A stretch of DNA of 64,000 nt from Eubacterium sp. (GCA_017433295.1 JAFRHL010000026.1:99782-163781); one strand, 5' to 3'. Shown: positions 35,103 to 44,324, counted from the first letter of the stretch. Translations and numbers: made by a program. Notes: a model not told the origin generated them from the letters alone.

Positions 35103-38045
35103 TTATTTACCTTCCTCACAGCGGGAACAAATGATCTTCCGCTCAAATTCGTCCGCAGGCAGGGGCTTTGAGAAATAATAGCCCTGCACCAGATCACAGC
35201 CTGCATTCTTCAGCAGCCTGAGCTGGTTTTCAGTCTCCACACCTTCTGCCACCACAGGAACCTTAAGATAGCGGGCGATATCTATAATCAATTCTACAAG
35301 ATGGAAATCCTTTTCATTGCGCTCTATATTCCTGATAAATGCCATGTCCATTTTCAGGACATCGATGGGCATGGCCGAGAGCATATTCAGCGAGGAAAAT
35401 CCAGAGCCGAAGTCATCCATTTCAATCTCATACCCTCTGCCCCGCAACTGGCCGATGACCTGGATCAGCTGGTCGGCATTGTCCGTGTAGGCAGACTCGG
35501 TGACCTCCAGTTTCAGGTCTTTACAGCTTATTCCATATTTCTCCACAAGCCCGTCCAGTGTGGCGGGCAAGTCCGGATCAAATACATCCACACGGGAGAG
35601 GTTGACGGACACGGGAAGAATCAGACCATGCTGATCCCTCCAGGCAGCAATCTGACCGGCAGCCTTTGCCCATATAAAGTTGTCAAGGGTGCTGATCTGA
35701 CCGCTTTGTTCAAAGAGCGGAATAAACTCATCCGGGGATACCAGGCCTAATTCGGGATGATTCCATCTGGCAAGGGCCTCAGCACTTGCCAGTACCGGCC
35801 GGTCAGATCGTATATCATACTTGGGCTGATAGTATACCTCCAGCTCACCCTGCTCCAGGGCTCTGCCCAGGTCATTCAAAAGCAGCTGGTCTCTGGCCTC
35901 CTGCTCTTCCATGGCAGCATCATAAATAACTACCTGGGCAGTGAAATCTCCCCGCACCTTATTGCAGGCAGTGCGGGCACAGTCGAACTGCAGAACGGGT
36001 TCCATTCCCTCCTGCCAGGGCTTGACGCCCATGCGAAGATGGATATTGGCATTATGAAGCAGACCGTCCAGCCGCAGCTGGAACCGCTCCAGCCATTCCT
36101 GCCAGTCCTCCCGGTGCAGACAGTAAATATAAAAATGGTCCGCTTCAAAACGGCTTGCTATGCCTTCGGTTTCGGCAAGGAAATTGTGCATCTCCTCGCC
36201 CAGGGCGCAAAGGACGCTGTCTCCGAACTCACGGCCGTGAAGGGAGTTTACGGAATGAAAGCGGTCGATATTCATAACGATCGCATCCATGGGCTTCTCG
36301 GGATGTTCCCGGTATAAACGGTTGGCATATACAAAGAAGAAGTTTCTGTTATAAAGATCCGTCAGATGGTCACGTTCTGCTTCGGAGATAATCCGGCGGC
36401 CCTCCCTGGCCCTGGCTTCCGACTGAACATTTTTCAATACCAGAAGCAGGAAGATCACAGCAATAATGGATACCGCTGCCACAAAATATACCAGATTATC
36501 CTTCAGATAGTCAACAAAGGTCACCTTATCTTCACGAATACTATAGCCGGTAAGGGATGCATTGATCGTAGTCTCCGGTATAAGTCTTGTGATCTTATTC
36601 AAAATGGAATACAGGCAGTCATTGTCTCTTTTCACGGCGAAGGACATATCCATGACCTCGCCGGTGGCCAGGGCGGAAAGCCCGTATTTGGCGAACATCT
36701 CACCCATCCGGCTGATCCGGTAATTACTCAGAAGCCCGCAGTCCACTTTCCCTGCAGCTACGGCCTTAAAGGCTCTGGTGCTGTCATCGAAATAAACGAT
36801 CTTCCAGCCGGGGAAATTATCCATCAGGAAGGACTCATAATTGGGATTGCCTTTGATGACGGCAACGGACATTTCCTGATCCCGGGAGACACCCTGATGG
36901 TCCGCCGTCCTTACTGCGGCATACATTTCGGTACTGACAAGGGGATCTGTAATGATGACACCGTGCTTCTCTCCATCATCTGTACTGAGGCTTAAGGGGA
37001 AAATGCAGTCGATCTCGTTATTGGACAGAGCCACCAGGGCCTCCTCTGTGGTGGCAAAGGCCCTTGTCTCAAAATTGAGCTTTGCGTTTTTCTCACAGGT
37101 CTCGGCAAAGGACAGGAAGTCCGACAGGGCACCCGTAAGAGTCTGTTTCTCCTGATCCTGATTACAGAAGGGAAGGAAATTATCCCGGTAGCCAACCCGG
37201 ATGGTGCCGTGGCCGGAAAGCCATTCCTTCTCCTCGGCAGACAGGAAGCTGTTAACAGAGCCTGCTTTGTTGAACTTTTCCGTCAGCTGCTGGTTAAAAT
37301 CCCGGTTATCCTCAAAGAGCCGGTTCATGGCGACATCCAGATCCTTCTTTAAGTCCGGACGGTTCTTATTGATGCCGAAGAATGACTCGGCATAGCCCAC
37401 CTTGCAGACCGGCACCACATCGGCGGAATTGCCGTAGGTATCCAGAGTCACCAGGGCATCAAACTGACCACTGGACAGCATATCCAGCATTACAGGCGTT
37501 TTTTCCGTTGACTCGATGACCTTGGGGTGGACATCATGGGCCTTGGCCCAGTGGATGAACATCTGCTCCTGGACACTCTTCCGGTTGACTCCGACCCGCT
37601 TTCCATTTAATGTTGAATAATCATCGGGCCTGATCTCCGTGTTATCCGGAGCGATAAAAACATGATAACCCTCGGAGCCCATAGCTTCAGAGGAGTAAAG
37701 GATCTTCCGGGCGCGTTCCTCTGTATAGGATACGTCGCTGAGCAGGTCGATCTCGCCGGCGATCAGCTTTTCAAGCAGCTCCGACCAGCTCCCCTCCACA
37801 TATTCATAAGTCCAGCCGGTATAAATGGCCAGACGCTGCTGGTATTCAAAGCCATAACCGGAACGCCGGCCGAACTGGTCCTTGTGATGAAATGCGGAAT
37901 CATACCATCCGACCCGCACCACCTTCCGGCCTGATTCCCCGGCACGGGCCGGGACCGGCATGGCCATAGTCAGTCCGATAATCAGACAAAGGACAAAAAC
38001 AACAGACCTCATTACCAAATTCCGTTCAACATTCTCTCGAAGCAT
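35103..38045 (-). CDS. Membrane cyclic-di-GMP phosphodiesterase with two solute-binding sensor domains
   Basis: About 980 residues. Signal/anchor region, two tandem SBP_bac_3 (amino-acid-binding-like) periplasmic-type domains (RKVVRVGWYDSAFH..., then GTIRVGYRDNFLPF...), one membrane helix (YFVAAVSIIAVIFLLLVLK), a GGDEF domain and an EAL domain. The GGDEF signature is RFEADHF, so the cyclase is inactive. The EAL domain keeps AEALARW, SVNLSR, LEVTES, MDDFGSG, LKMD, VAEGVET and QGYYFSKP, so it should hydrolyse c-di-GMP. Start uncertain: ATG 38045 or 38012; the frame is open to 38153. The protein likely couples an outside ligand to c-di-GMP breakdown. Confidence 0.88.
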   Translation of the reverse strand: MLRENVERNLVMRSVVFVLCLIIGLTMAMPVPARAGESGRKVVRVGWYDSAFHHKDQFGRRSGYGFEYQQRLAIYTGWTYEYVEGSWSELLEKLIAGEIDLLSDVSYTEERARKILYSSEAMGSEGYHVFIAPDNTEIRPDDYSTLNGKRVGVNRKSVQEQMFIHWAKAHDVHPKVIESTEKTPVMLDMLSSGQFDALVTLDTYGNSADVVPVCKVGYAESFFGINKNRPDLKKDLDVAMNRLFEDNRDFNQQLTEKFNKAGSVNSFLSAEEKEWLSGHGTIRVGYRDNFLPFCNQDQEKQTLTGALSDFLSFAETCEKNAKLNFETRAFATTEEALVALSNNEIDCIFPLSLSTDDGEKHGVIITDPLVSTEMYAAVRTADHQGVSRDQEMSVAVIKGNPNYESFLMDNFPGWKIVYFDDSTRAFKAVAAGKVDCGLLSNYRISRMGEMFAKYGLSALATGEVMDMSFAVKRDNDCLYSILNKITRLIPETTINASLTGYSIREDKVTFVDYLKDNLVYFVAAVSIIAVIFLLLVLKNVQSEARAREGRRIISEAERDHLTDLYNRNFFFVYANRLYREHPEKPMDAIVMNIDRFHSVNSLHGREFGDSVLCALGEEMHNFLAETEGIASRFEADHFYIYCLHREDWQEWLERFQLRLDGLLHNANIHLRMGVKPWQEGMEPVLQFDCARTACNKVRGDFTAQVVIYDAAMEEQEARDQLLLNDLGRALEQGELEVYYQPKYDIRSDRPVLASAEALARWNHPELGLVSPDEFIPLFEQSGQISTLDNFIWAKAAGQIAAWRDQHGLILPVSVNLSRVDVFDPDLPATLDGLVEKYGISCKDLKLEVTESAYTDNADQLIQVIGQLRGRGYEIEMDDFGSGFSSLNMLSAMPIDVLKMDMAFIRNIERNEKDFHLVELIIDIARYLKVPVVAEGVETENQLRLLKNAGCDLVQGYYFSKPLPADEFERKIICSRCEEGK

Positions 38046-38241
38046 GATCTTATATTTCCTCTTAAAGGCCGCTGCTTTTACAGCCTTCCATTGCACAGCT
38101 CTGCGATTAGCCGGTCTTCGGCTCCATCGGAATGACCTGGCGCGATCCCACACATGATATAGAGTATTATATAATATTTATGTAGAAATCGCAAGTTATC
38201 TGAAAATCCTTTACCTTAGAAAACAGGCCCGGACCAGGCGA

Positions 38242-39405
38242 TCAATTCTGCAAAGTCTTTGCTTTCTCTTCGTACATCATCTGGTCTGCCTTTTCAACCA
38301 GCTCTTTCAGCGATTGCCTCCCACTCCCGCTGGCCACCCCTATGCTGACGCTTAAGGTGTAAGGAACGTTCGCTTTCCGGTTCAAGCCGGCCAGACATTC
38401 ATGAATATTCTTCTTTAACTCCGCGATTTCCCCCTCATCAACCTGAGAAACCATAATCACAAATTCATCTCCCCCATATCGCGCAATGACCGCCCTCCCG
38501 GAGAGGATTCTGCATCCCAGCCGCAAAGCGTCCGCTACTCTTATAAGGGCCGCGTCTCCCTGGACATGTCCGTAAGTGTCATTAATACTTTTGAATTTAT
38601 TTACATCAATAAGGAGCAGATGAATGCAGGCTTTATCTGGATGGCCCTGGCACCACAGTTCAAAAGAGTGTTCCAGTTGTTTCCTGTTATTGAGATGGGT
38701 CAGGGGGTCTAAAGAGATCATCTGGTCCAGCCAGTTGAAATACAGCAGGAGGGTCGCGGCGGTCAGTGAAACGCAGGCCAGAGGAAGCTGGGGCCAGATA
38801 AACTGCAGGATCCCCGCCCCGGCCGGAACCACAGGAAAAAAGGCCAGCGATCTCAGCAATCTCTTTTTTGCATAATTCTCTGTTTTAAATGATTCAACAA
38901 ATGCCCGGCTGCAGGTAAAAAAAACGTAGACATAAGATAAAAGATACTGTATGATAAACAACTGTCCCCTTCTGTAGACGCCATCCGCATCTACATAAAA
39001 CAAATTTCCTGTAAACAGGTTGGCTATCAGGAGAACTCCCATAACCCAGACCAGGACAGAAGAATATAAGACCCTCTTACGGTTTTCCACGAAGGGCGAA
39101 TCCTGCCTGTATTCAAAATATACGAACCAGAAAAAGCACATCAGGGTGGTGGAGAAGAAATAGAGAGACTTGGCAATAAGAATCCCCGCCCTGGAATACG
39201 GCAGAAGGCCGGACACCAGCATCGCCGAAAAGGTATCCGTCAGAAAGAAAAACATCTGGGCCCGGATTGCCATGGCAAAATTACGTTGAGCCACCATTTT
39301 GGTCAGTCCCGCTGTTTTTCTCAGGATGATCTCCATCAGCAGGACACAGAAGAGATTGATCTCCACATACAATATTCCATATAGATTAGCTGAAGAAATC
39401 TGCAT
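38242..39405 (-). CDS. Membrane diguanylate cyclase
   Basis: About 387 residues from the ATG at 39405 (MQISSANLYG, GAGGTG upstream). Seven or so membrane helices, then a GGDEF domain: DPLTHLNNRKQLE, DVNKFKSINDTYGH and the intact catalytic ARYGGDEF. The RxxD inhibitory site before it is absent (RAVI). It should make c-di-GMP without product inhibition at the usual site. It neighbours the EAL protein, so synthesis and breakdown genes lie together. Confidence 0.88.
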   Translation of the reverse strand: MQISSANLYGILYVEINLFCVLLMEIILRKTAGLTKMVAQRNFAMAIRAQMFFFLTDTFSAMLVSGLLPYSRAGILIAKSLYFFSTTLMCFFWFVYFEYRQDSPFVENRKRVLYSSVLVWVMGVLLIANLFTGNLFYVDADGVYRRGQLFIIQYLLSYVYVFFTCSRAFVESFKTENYAKKRLLRSLAFFPVVPAGAGILQFIWPQLPLACVSLTAATLLLYFNWLDQMISLDPLTHLNNRKQLEHSFELWCQGHPDKACIHLLLIDVNKFKSINDTYGHVQGDAALIRVADALRLGCRILSGRAVIARYGGDEFVIMVSQVDEGEIAELKKNIHECLAGLNRKANVPYTLSVSIGVASGSGRQSLKELVEKADQMMYEEKAKTLQN

Positions 39406-39535
39406 AGGCCCACCTCTGATCACCTGAGATAACTGTGTTATGGAAATTGTACCATTGAAGAAGTATTCTGGCAATAAGAAAAGAACCGAAGGGCATATGA
39501 CTGATCTGGTTGTAATTATTTTAAATGAATAATTG

Positions 39536-39564
39536 TTGATATGTTTATAAACTGATGGTAAAAT
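39536..39564 (+). promoter_or_regulatory. Promoter of the 39617 transporter gene
   Basis: TTGATA (39536-39541), 17-bp spacer, TAAAAT (39559-39564). The 211-bp gap to the divergent diguanylate cyclase holds nothing else that I can identify. Confidence 0.55.
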
Positions 39565-39616
39565 CGGAATATCATGAGATTCCTGAGTCTGAGATTAAAA
39601 ATAAGGATTTAATGTT

Positions 39617-40483
39617 ATGATAGATTTATTTAAGGAAGCGTTGGCCGATTCCGCCCTGGATACGATAAAACTGTTTCCTTTTTTGTTGATTACTTATATT
39701 ATTATGGAATATCTTGAGCACAAAACCCAGGACCATACAACCAGGATCCTGGCCACAGCCAAAGGCGGCGCCCCACTGCTGGGTTCTGCCCTGGGTATCG
39801 TACCCCAGTGCGGCTTCTCGGCAGCCGCTGCCAGCCTCTACTCGGGGGGTGTGATCTCCCTGGGAACCATGCTTGCCGTATTTCTCTCAACCTCTGATGA
39901 GATGCTCCCTATCTTTATATCCCAGGCAGTTCCTGCTGCCACTGTCGTCCGGATCCTTCTGGCAAAGGCTGTCATCGGCGGGATATCAGGACTGGGAATC
40001 GATATCATCCTGCGTCAGACCGGATATAAACATAAGACAGAGAAACACATTCATGACCTCTGTGAGCAGGAACGGTGCGGCTGTCATGATAAAAAGGCAG
40101 ATATTGTACGATCTGCGCTGATCCACACCCTCCATATTCTCCTGTTCATATTTGCAGTTTCCTTCCTGATCGCCCTTCTGATAGAAGGCGCGGGCGAGGA
40201 AGCCATTGCCGGATTCCTGGCAGGACATACCCTCCCGGGCATCCTGATCGCGGCACTGATCGGACTCATTCCCAACTGCGCGGCCTCAGTCACCCTCACC
40301 CAGCTCTACCTCAGGGGGCTGCTGGGCTTTGAACAGCTGATGGCAGGACTGCTGGTGGGCGCCGGCATCGGCCTGCTGGTCCTCTTCCGCACCAACAGGC
40401 ATCTCCTTAATAACATTAAGATCGCTGCCCTTTTATACTGCCTCGGTGCAGGCTGGGGACTGCTGATCCATTTTGTGATCTAG
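39617..40483 (+). CDS. ArsP_2-type putative metal transporter
   Basis: 288 residues, about 8-10 membrane helices in two similar halves, each with a conserved cysteine turn: IVPQCGFSAAAASLY in the first and LIPNCAASVTLTQLYL in the second. A His/Cys-rich loop (KHIHDLCEQERCGCHDKK) joins them. The family is known as ArsP_2 or 'putative manganese transporter/arsenic efflux'; substrate not proven. No DtxR-like box is seen at its promoter. Confidence 0.75.
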   Translation: MIDLFKEALADSALDTIKLFPFLLITYIIMEYLEHKTQDHTTRILATAKGGAPLLGSALGIVPQCGFSAAAASLYSGGVISLGTMLAVFLSTSDEMLPIFISQAVPAATVVRILLAKAVIGGISGLGIDIILRQTGYKHKTEKHIHDLCEQERCGCHDKKADIVRSALIHTLHILLFIFAVSFLIALLIEGAGEEAIAGFLAGHTLPGILIAALIGLIPNCAASVTLTQLYLRGLLGFEQLMAGLLVGAGIGLLVLFRTNRHLLNNIKIAALLYCLGAGWGLLIHFVI

Positions 40484-40493
40484 ATGAGACAAA

Positions 40494-40520
40494 GGAGACA
40501 GGGGACGGTTCTCTGTCTCC
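40494..40520 (+). repeat. 27-bp hairpin repeat, copy 7
   Basis: Full forward copy between the transporter stop and the ribosome site of the following lipoprotein gene. Confidence 0.95.
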
Positions 40521-40540
40521 CACAAGAAAGGAAAGGAATT

Positions 40541-41413
40541 ATGAAGCTCTTTTTTAAAAAAACCACAGTTATTCTAACAATCCTGGTGGTCTGCCTGCTG
40601 CCGCTGGCTGGAGGATGTCAGACTGATAAAAAAAGCCGGGAATCCACAGAAGCAACAGTAAGTACCAGCAGCGTACTGGATACAATAAGAAAACGCGGCG
40701 TATTGAGGGTTGGAACAGCGGGGGATTATCAGCCTATGTCTTACCTTGATCCGGATACGGGGGATTATGTAGGTTTTGACGCAGAGCTTGCCCGGGATCT
40801 GGCTGCTGACATGGGTGTCGAACTGGAATTTGTTAAAACCTCATGGCCTTCCCTGATGGATGACACTCTTGCCGGTAAATTTGATCTGGCAATTTGTGGT
40901 ATCACCATTACCGATGCCCGAAAAGAGCAGGCGCTGATGTCCGATGGATACTTTTCCAATGGAAAGACAGTGCTTTGTCGTGCCGAAGATGCGAACAAAT
41001 ACACCAGTCTGGAAGCAATCAACCGGCCTGAGGTCCGGGTCATGGAGAACCCGGGCGGACTCAATGAGAAATTTGCACGGGAAAATCTTCCTGACGCAAA
41101 ACTTATCATCCACGATGTAAATCAGGAAATTCCGGGGCTGATCGCTTCAGGGGAAGCAGATGTCATGATCACAGAGATCATGGAGGCAGGCTATTATGTA
41201 GGACAGGATTCCCGCCTGGCGGCGCCACTCATTTATAAACCATTTACTAATGGTGAACTGGGCGTACTTATGCCAAAGGGATCTGAAGATATGCTTCATT
41301 ATGTGAATGAATTTCTGGCCCGGGAGAAAAAATCCGGACGGATTGATGAACTGGCAGAAGAATACATATACAAATACATAGACGATGAAAATGAACTAAA
41401 ACCTGCTGCTTAG
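40541..41413 (+). CDS. PheC-like/amino-acid-binding-type lipoprotein
   Basis: 290 residues from the ATG at 40541 with AAAGGAAAGGA upstream; a longer frame from 40484 only adds repeat-encoded residues. Lipobox LAGGC. The SBP_bac_3 fold is clear: RGVLRVGTAGDYQPMSY, GFDAELARDLA. SWPSLMDDTLAGKFDLAICG and VMENPGGLNEKFARENLP are closer to cyclohexadienyl dehydratase (PheC, phenylalanine biosynthesis) than to transporter receptors, and there are no permease or ATPase genes beside it. So it is either an exported prephenate/arogenate dehydratase-like enzyme or an orphan receptor. Confidence 0.75.
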   Translation: MKLFFKKTTVILTILVVCLLPLAGGCQTDKKSRESTEATVSTSSVLDTIRKRGVLRVGTAGDYQPMSYLDPDTGDYVGFDAELARDLAADMGVELEFVKTSWPSLMDDTLAGKFDLAICGITITDARKEQALMSDGYFSNGKTVLCRAEDANKYTSLEAINRPEVRVMENPGGLNEKFARENLPDAKLIIHDVNQEIPGLIASGEADVMITEIMEAGYYVGQDSRLAAPLIYKPFTNGELGVLMPKGSEDMLHYVNEFLAREKKSGRIDELAEEYIYKYIDDENELKPAA

Positions 41414-41524
41414 GTTGATATAAAAGAACGGAGCACTATCAAAAATGCTCCGTTCTTTTATATCTTTTTGATTCATAACTTCGGATTTCTTATCTTTGGA
41501 ATCTGCCTTTTCCTGCCTTTTCAT
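41396..41524 (-). CDS. Possible 42-residue charged protein
   Basis: ATG at 41524 with an excellent AAGGAGGAG ribosome site 8 bp upstream; product starts MKRQEKADSKDKKSEV and ends in a short FFYIN stretch. It reads back through the terminator of the convergent lipoprotein gene. It may be a real small gene or a relic of a larger one whose end was replaced. Confidence 0.3.
   Translation of the reverse strand: MKRQEKADSKDKKSEVMNQKDIKERSIFDSAPFFYINLSSRF
41417..41469 (+). terminator. Strong terminator of the PheC-like gene
   Basis: A perfect 19-bp stem (41417-41435 with 41446-41464), 10-base loop and five T. Confidence 0.93.
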
Positions 41525-41708
41525 TTACAAATCTCCTCCTTAGCTGTTACTATAATAATATCTTACATCACGATAATACAACATGCTGCGTCACAGAAAT
41601 GTCACAGCAACAGACGACGAGGATATCAAACGTCTGCCTTGTCTGTGCAGCTCTGTCAAAGCATTTATAGACAGATTATATCATTGTATGTATAGCTCGT
41701 CAATTTGA
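41470..41708. other. Gap between terminator and copy 8 of the repeat
   Basis: Apart from the 5' end of the small minus-strand frame at 41524 and its ribosome site I see no gene, promoter pair or repeat that can be supported. Confidence 0.5.
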
Positions 41709-41735
41709 GGAGACAGAGAACCGTCCCCTGTCTCC
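41709..41735 (-). repeat. 27-bp hairpin repeat, copy 8 (reverse)
   Basis: Full copy directly behind the stop of the 41737 nuclease gene. Confidence 0.95.
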
Positions 41736-41736
41736 C

Positions 41737-42894
41737 TTAATCATCAGGAATGATAATGCCTTCTTTTTTAAGTAGCTCTTCTAACCTTTTTGCTCTGGCT
41801 TCTGCCTTGTCCGCTCTGGTTTCTGCCTGATCTGCCCTGGCTTCTGCCTGATCTGCCCTGGCTTCTGCCTTGTCCGCCCTGATCTTTTCTTTAACCAATT
41901 CTTCGCTCTTGCCTCTCCAGTCAAAGGTCTGAAAATTCTCAAACAGTATTCCCATATCCTTCCCCTTTCTGACATCATTCAGCATATCCCTTGCTTCTTC
42001 TTCCGTTACTCTTACCTTCATCAACAGGCCCCAGATCACATCCAGTATAAGCTTCTGGATATCCCCTGTTGTACTGTCATAGATAGACTCCATATAACCT
42101 CGGGCTGTTTGGATGAATTCATGGTAGCTTTCCTCTCCCTGGATCTTATTGATCATCATGATAAGGGACATTTCATTATGGTGTGCTTTCAGATTGTTAT
42201 TATCATAGTCCCGTAAAGGGACGATCCTGTAGGTGAAGTCCGGGACGCAGTCCATGGCAAGCTCCGCGTGGGCAATCCTGTCAGAAAGCCGCATCCCTGC
42301 TGTCCATTTGTCAGCGCCTTCATAGTATACGATGGGGATGATCAGGGGATAGCGAAAACCGGTTGTCTTGTTGGCGCTTTTTCTCCGGCTGTTACATTTC
42401 TTAGCGTAATCCCGCCAGATCACTGACATATAGTGCAGAAGCTGCATGGCCACATCTGCGTCCACACCGCTCTTGTGTTCGATGAGGGAGATAACGTATA
42501 CTTCCTCCTGCCGGTCGCCGATCCTGACCCGGATCTTCTTTACCGTGTCGCCTTCCAGTTCTATCCCAAGCTGGAGTCTGAACCTGGTGGTCTCGTCCTC
42601 GATATCCTCCGGCCTGATGTCAGAAAAAAAGCTGATGCCGGAGTAATCCCTTAAAAACTGGCTGGCCAGGACGTTGTTTTTGAAGATATCCCGGCTGTTC
42701 ACATCCCGGATATGGACCAGATCCCCGGATATGTTTTGCTTTTCCTGCCCTGTATTCTTTTTGCTCCCGGATCCGGTGACACCGCTGATTATTTCTTCCT
42801 GTGATGTACGGCCTTTCTCATCTGGAGGTATATTCCTATCGGTGGTTTTATCATTTGCAGAGACACTGATCTTATTGTCAGAATGTCTTTGCAT
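41737..42894 (-). CDS. Rpn-family recombination-promoting nuclease
   Basis: 385 residues from the ATG at 42894 (MQRHSDNK), with AGGAGG upstream. PD-(D/E)XK nuclease of the Rpn/Transposase_31 type: FLRDYSGISFFSDIRPEDIE, then VYVISLIEHKSGVDADVAMQLLHYM with the E-x-K core, FRYPLIIPIVYYEG, and VPDFTYRIVPLRDYD. The C-terminus has heptads RADKAEA/RADQAEA, a coiled coil encoded by 21-bp repeats, as in other Rpn proteins. Rpn proteins stimulate RecA-independent recombination and are DNases; a phage-defence role has been proposed. Starts within an N-terminal low-complexity region. Confidence 0.85.
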   Translation of the reverse strand: MQRHSDNKISVSANDKTTDRNIPPDEKGRTSQEEIISGVTGSGSKKNTGQEKQNISGDLVHIRDVNSRDIFKNNVLASQFLRDYSGISFFSDIRPEDIEDETTRFRLQLGIELEGDTVKKIRVRIGDRQEEVYVISLIEHKSGVDADVAMQLLHYMSVIWRDYAKKCNSRRKSANKTTGFRYPLIIPIVYYEGADKWTAGMRLSDRIAHAELAMDCVPDFTYRIVPLRDYDNNNLKAHHNEMSLIMMINKIQGEESYHEFIQTARGYMESIYDSTTGDIQKLILDVIWGLLMKVRVTEEEARDMLNDVRKGKDMGILFENFQTFDWRGKSEELVKEKIRADKAEARADQAEARADQAETRADKAEARAKRLEELLKKEGIIIPDD

Positions 42895-43014
42895 AATGCG
42901 AAAATCCTCCTGTATTATAATATGATTAGCACATACAATTATACTATATATAATTATACATTTCAACATATCTTTGTCTTAAACTGTCATAAAATGCTAT
43001 TTCAGGTAATTCTC

Positions 43015-43027
43015 GGAGACAGGGGAC
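43015..43027 (+). repeat. Partial 27-bp hairpin repeat (half copy)
   Basis: GGAGACAGGGGAC, the left arm and start of the middle; the rest is lost and TTCCCTATAGG follows. Confidence 0.7.
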
Positions 43028-43062
43028 TTCCCTATAGGAAATTAAAATAGAAAATTATCCCA

Positions 43063-43091
43063 TTGATTCCAAATTATAAATATGTTATAAT
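43063..43091 (+). promoter_or_regulatory. Promoter of the 43129 nuclease gene
   Basis: TTGATT (43063-43068), 17-bp spacer, TATAAT (43086-43091). A GGAGG site precedes the ATG. Confidence 0.75.
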
Positions 43092-43128
43092 TAGGAACAC
43101 GGGATTCCTCACATAAGGAGGAATCAAT

Positions 43129-43962
43129 ATGTCTCAATCATTCAAAACATTGCAGGAACTGACCATTACCGACGACTTTATGTTTGGAGCAGTCATGGAG
43201 GATCCGGAGAACTGCAGGATACTTCTTGAACGCATCCTCAGAACTCCTATTGATCATGTCGAGATTGTGTCACAGAAGAACCTGAAATTCCGACGTGAAT
43301 TTAAAGGAGTCAGACTGGATGTTTTTGCAAAAGATGACCAGGAAACCCGTTATGATGTGGAAATGCAGGTCAAGAAGACTCCTACCGGGAAGCGCAGCAG
43401 ATATTATCATTCTCAAATGGACATGGATGCTCTTTTGGCAGGTACCCTCTATGACGCTCTGCCGGACAGCTATGTAATCTTTATATGTGACTATGATCCA
43501 TTCGGAGATGGTAAATACCAATATACTTTTATGAATCGCTGCCTGGAGAATCCGAAGCTTGATATCAATGACGGTTCACATACCATTATCCTGAATAACA
43601 AAGGACACAACAACGATGAAATATCACCAGAATTACTTAGTTTTCTGCAATTTACCGGAAAAAGTCTGAAGGAGAGTGAAGAGAAATCTGACGACAGCTA
43701 TATTCAACAAATCCAGAATAGTATACGGTCCATAAAAAACAGCAGAGACATGGGGGAACAATATATGAAATATCAGCTTGTGTTAAGAGAACAAAGAGAA
43801 GAAGGAAAAAAAGAAGGACGAAAAGAAGGAATTGCCGGCGTAATTACAGTAATGCAGGAATCCAATAAAAATAAGGAAGAAATATTAAACAAGATCATGG
43901 ATATTTTTTCTCTTACAGAGGATCAGGCATCGGAATACTACAGCAAATATTCTGTTAACTGA
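43129..43962 (+). CDS. Rpn/PDDEXK_2-family nuclease
   Basis: 277 residues. Typical PDDEXK_2 start (LTITDDFMFGAVMEDPENCRILLERIL), the catalytic core GVRLDVFAKD...YDVEMQVKK with D and E-x-Q-x-K, then RSRYYHSQMDMDALLAGTLYDALPDSYVIFICDYDPFG (given in part) which is the family hallmark. The C-terminus is a charged helix (REQREEGKKEGRKEG) and a short UBA-like end. These proteins are commonly called Rpn family or 'putative transposase'; no terminal inverted repeats are seen, so it is not an insertion sequence here. Confidence 0.85.
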   Translation: MSQSFKTLQELTITDDFMFGAVMEDPENCRILLERILRTPIDHVEIVSQKNLKFRREFKGVRLDVFAKDDQETRYDVEMQVKKTPTGKRSRYYHSQMDMDALLAGTLYDALPDSYVIFICDYDPFGDGKYQYTFMNRCLENPKLDINDGSHTIILNNKGHNNDEISPELLSFLQFTGKSLKESEEKSDDSYIQQIQNSIRSIKNSRDMGEQYMKYQLVLREQREEGKKEGRKEGIAGVITVMQESNKNKEEILNKIMDIFSLTEDQASEYYSKYSVN

Positions 43963-44098
43963 ATTAGCTTCTGCACCTATTTAAAAACATAATTATCACA
44001 ATATATCATTCATAAAACAGGAGGAATCCCGTTTTACAAATGATAAAAATATACTATTATGCCATTAAGCAGAAGAAAATGAGTCCATCTTTATAACA

Positions 44099-44182
44099 GA
44101 TACGCCAGATACCGTCACATGGATTCGGTTTGCCGAATCCATGTGAGATGCGCAGCCGCTAGCATCAGGTTATCTGACGTAT
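44099..44182. other. Three-way-junction element (structured RNA or miniature element)
   Basis: An outer stem (44100-44113 with 44168-44182, about 13 pairs, one bulge and one mismatch) encloses two hairpins: a perfect 14-bp stem TCACATGGATTCGG/CCGAATCCATGTGA with loop TTTG (44115-44146) and GATGC/GCATC (44147-44151, 44162-44166). A TTTGTTTTG stretch follows on the plus strand. Confidence 0.6.
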
Positions 44183-44297
44183 TTGTTTTGTATTTATACT
44201 TTAAAAGTTTATATCGTCAAAGTATAAATCTATATATGAATCTAATGCTTAGTTCGTTGTTCTGTCAACGTCGTGCTTTGCGTACAGCGCATTAACA

Positions 44298-44324
44298 GGA
44301 GACAGAGAACCGTCCCCTGTCTCC
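44298..44324 (-). repeat. 27-bp hairpin repeat, copy 9 (reverse)
   Basis: Full copy between the three-way element and the pilin terminator. Confidence 0.95.

Noticed and set aside
35103-38045. Active diguanylate cyclase in the EAL protein
   Set aside because: The GGDEF signature is EADHF, so catalysis is not expected.
41737-43962. An insertion sequence made of the two 'putative transposase' (Rpn) genes
   Set aside because: The proteins are PD-(D/E)XK nucleases and no terminal inverted repeats or target duplications are visible.
8402-44324. The repeated 27-bp sequence as a CRISPR array
   Set aside because: Copies are kilobases apart, occur in both orientations and have no regular spacers or cas genes.
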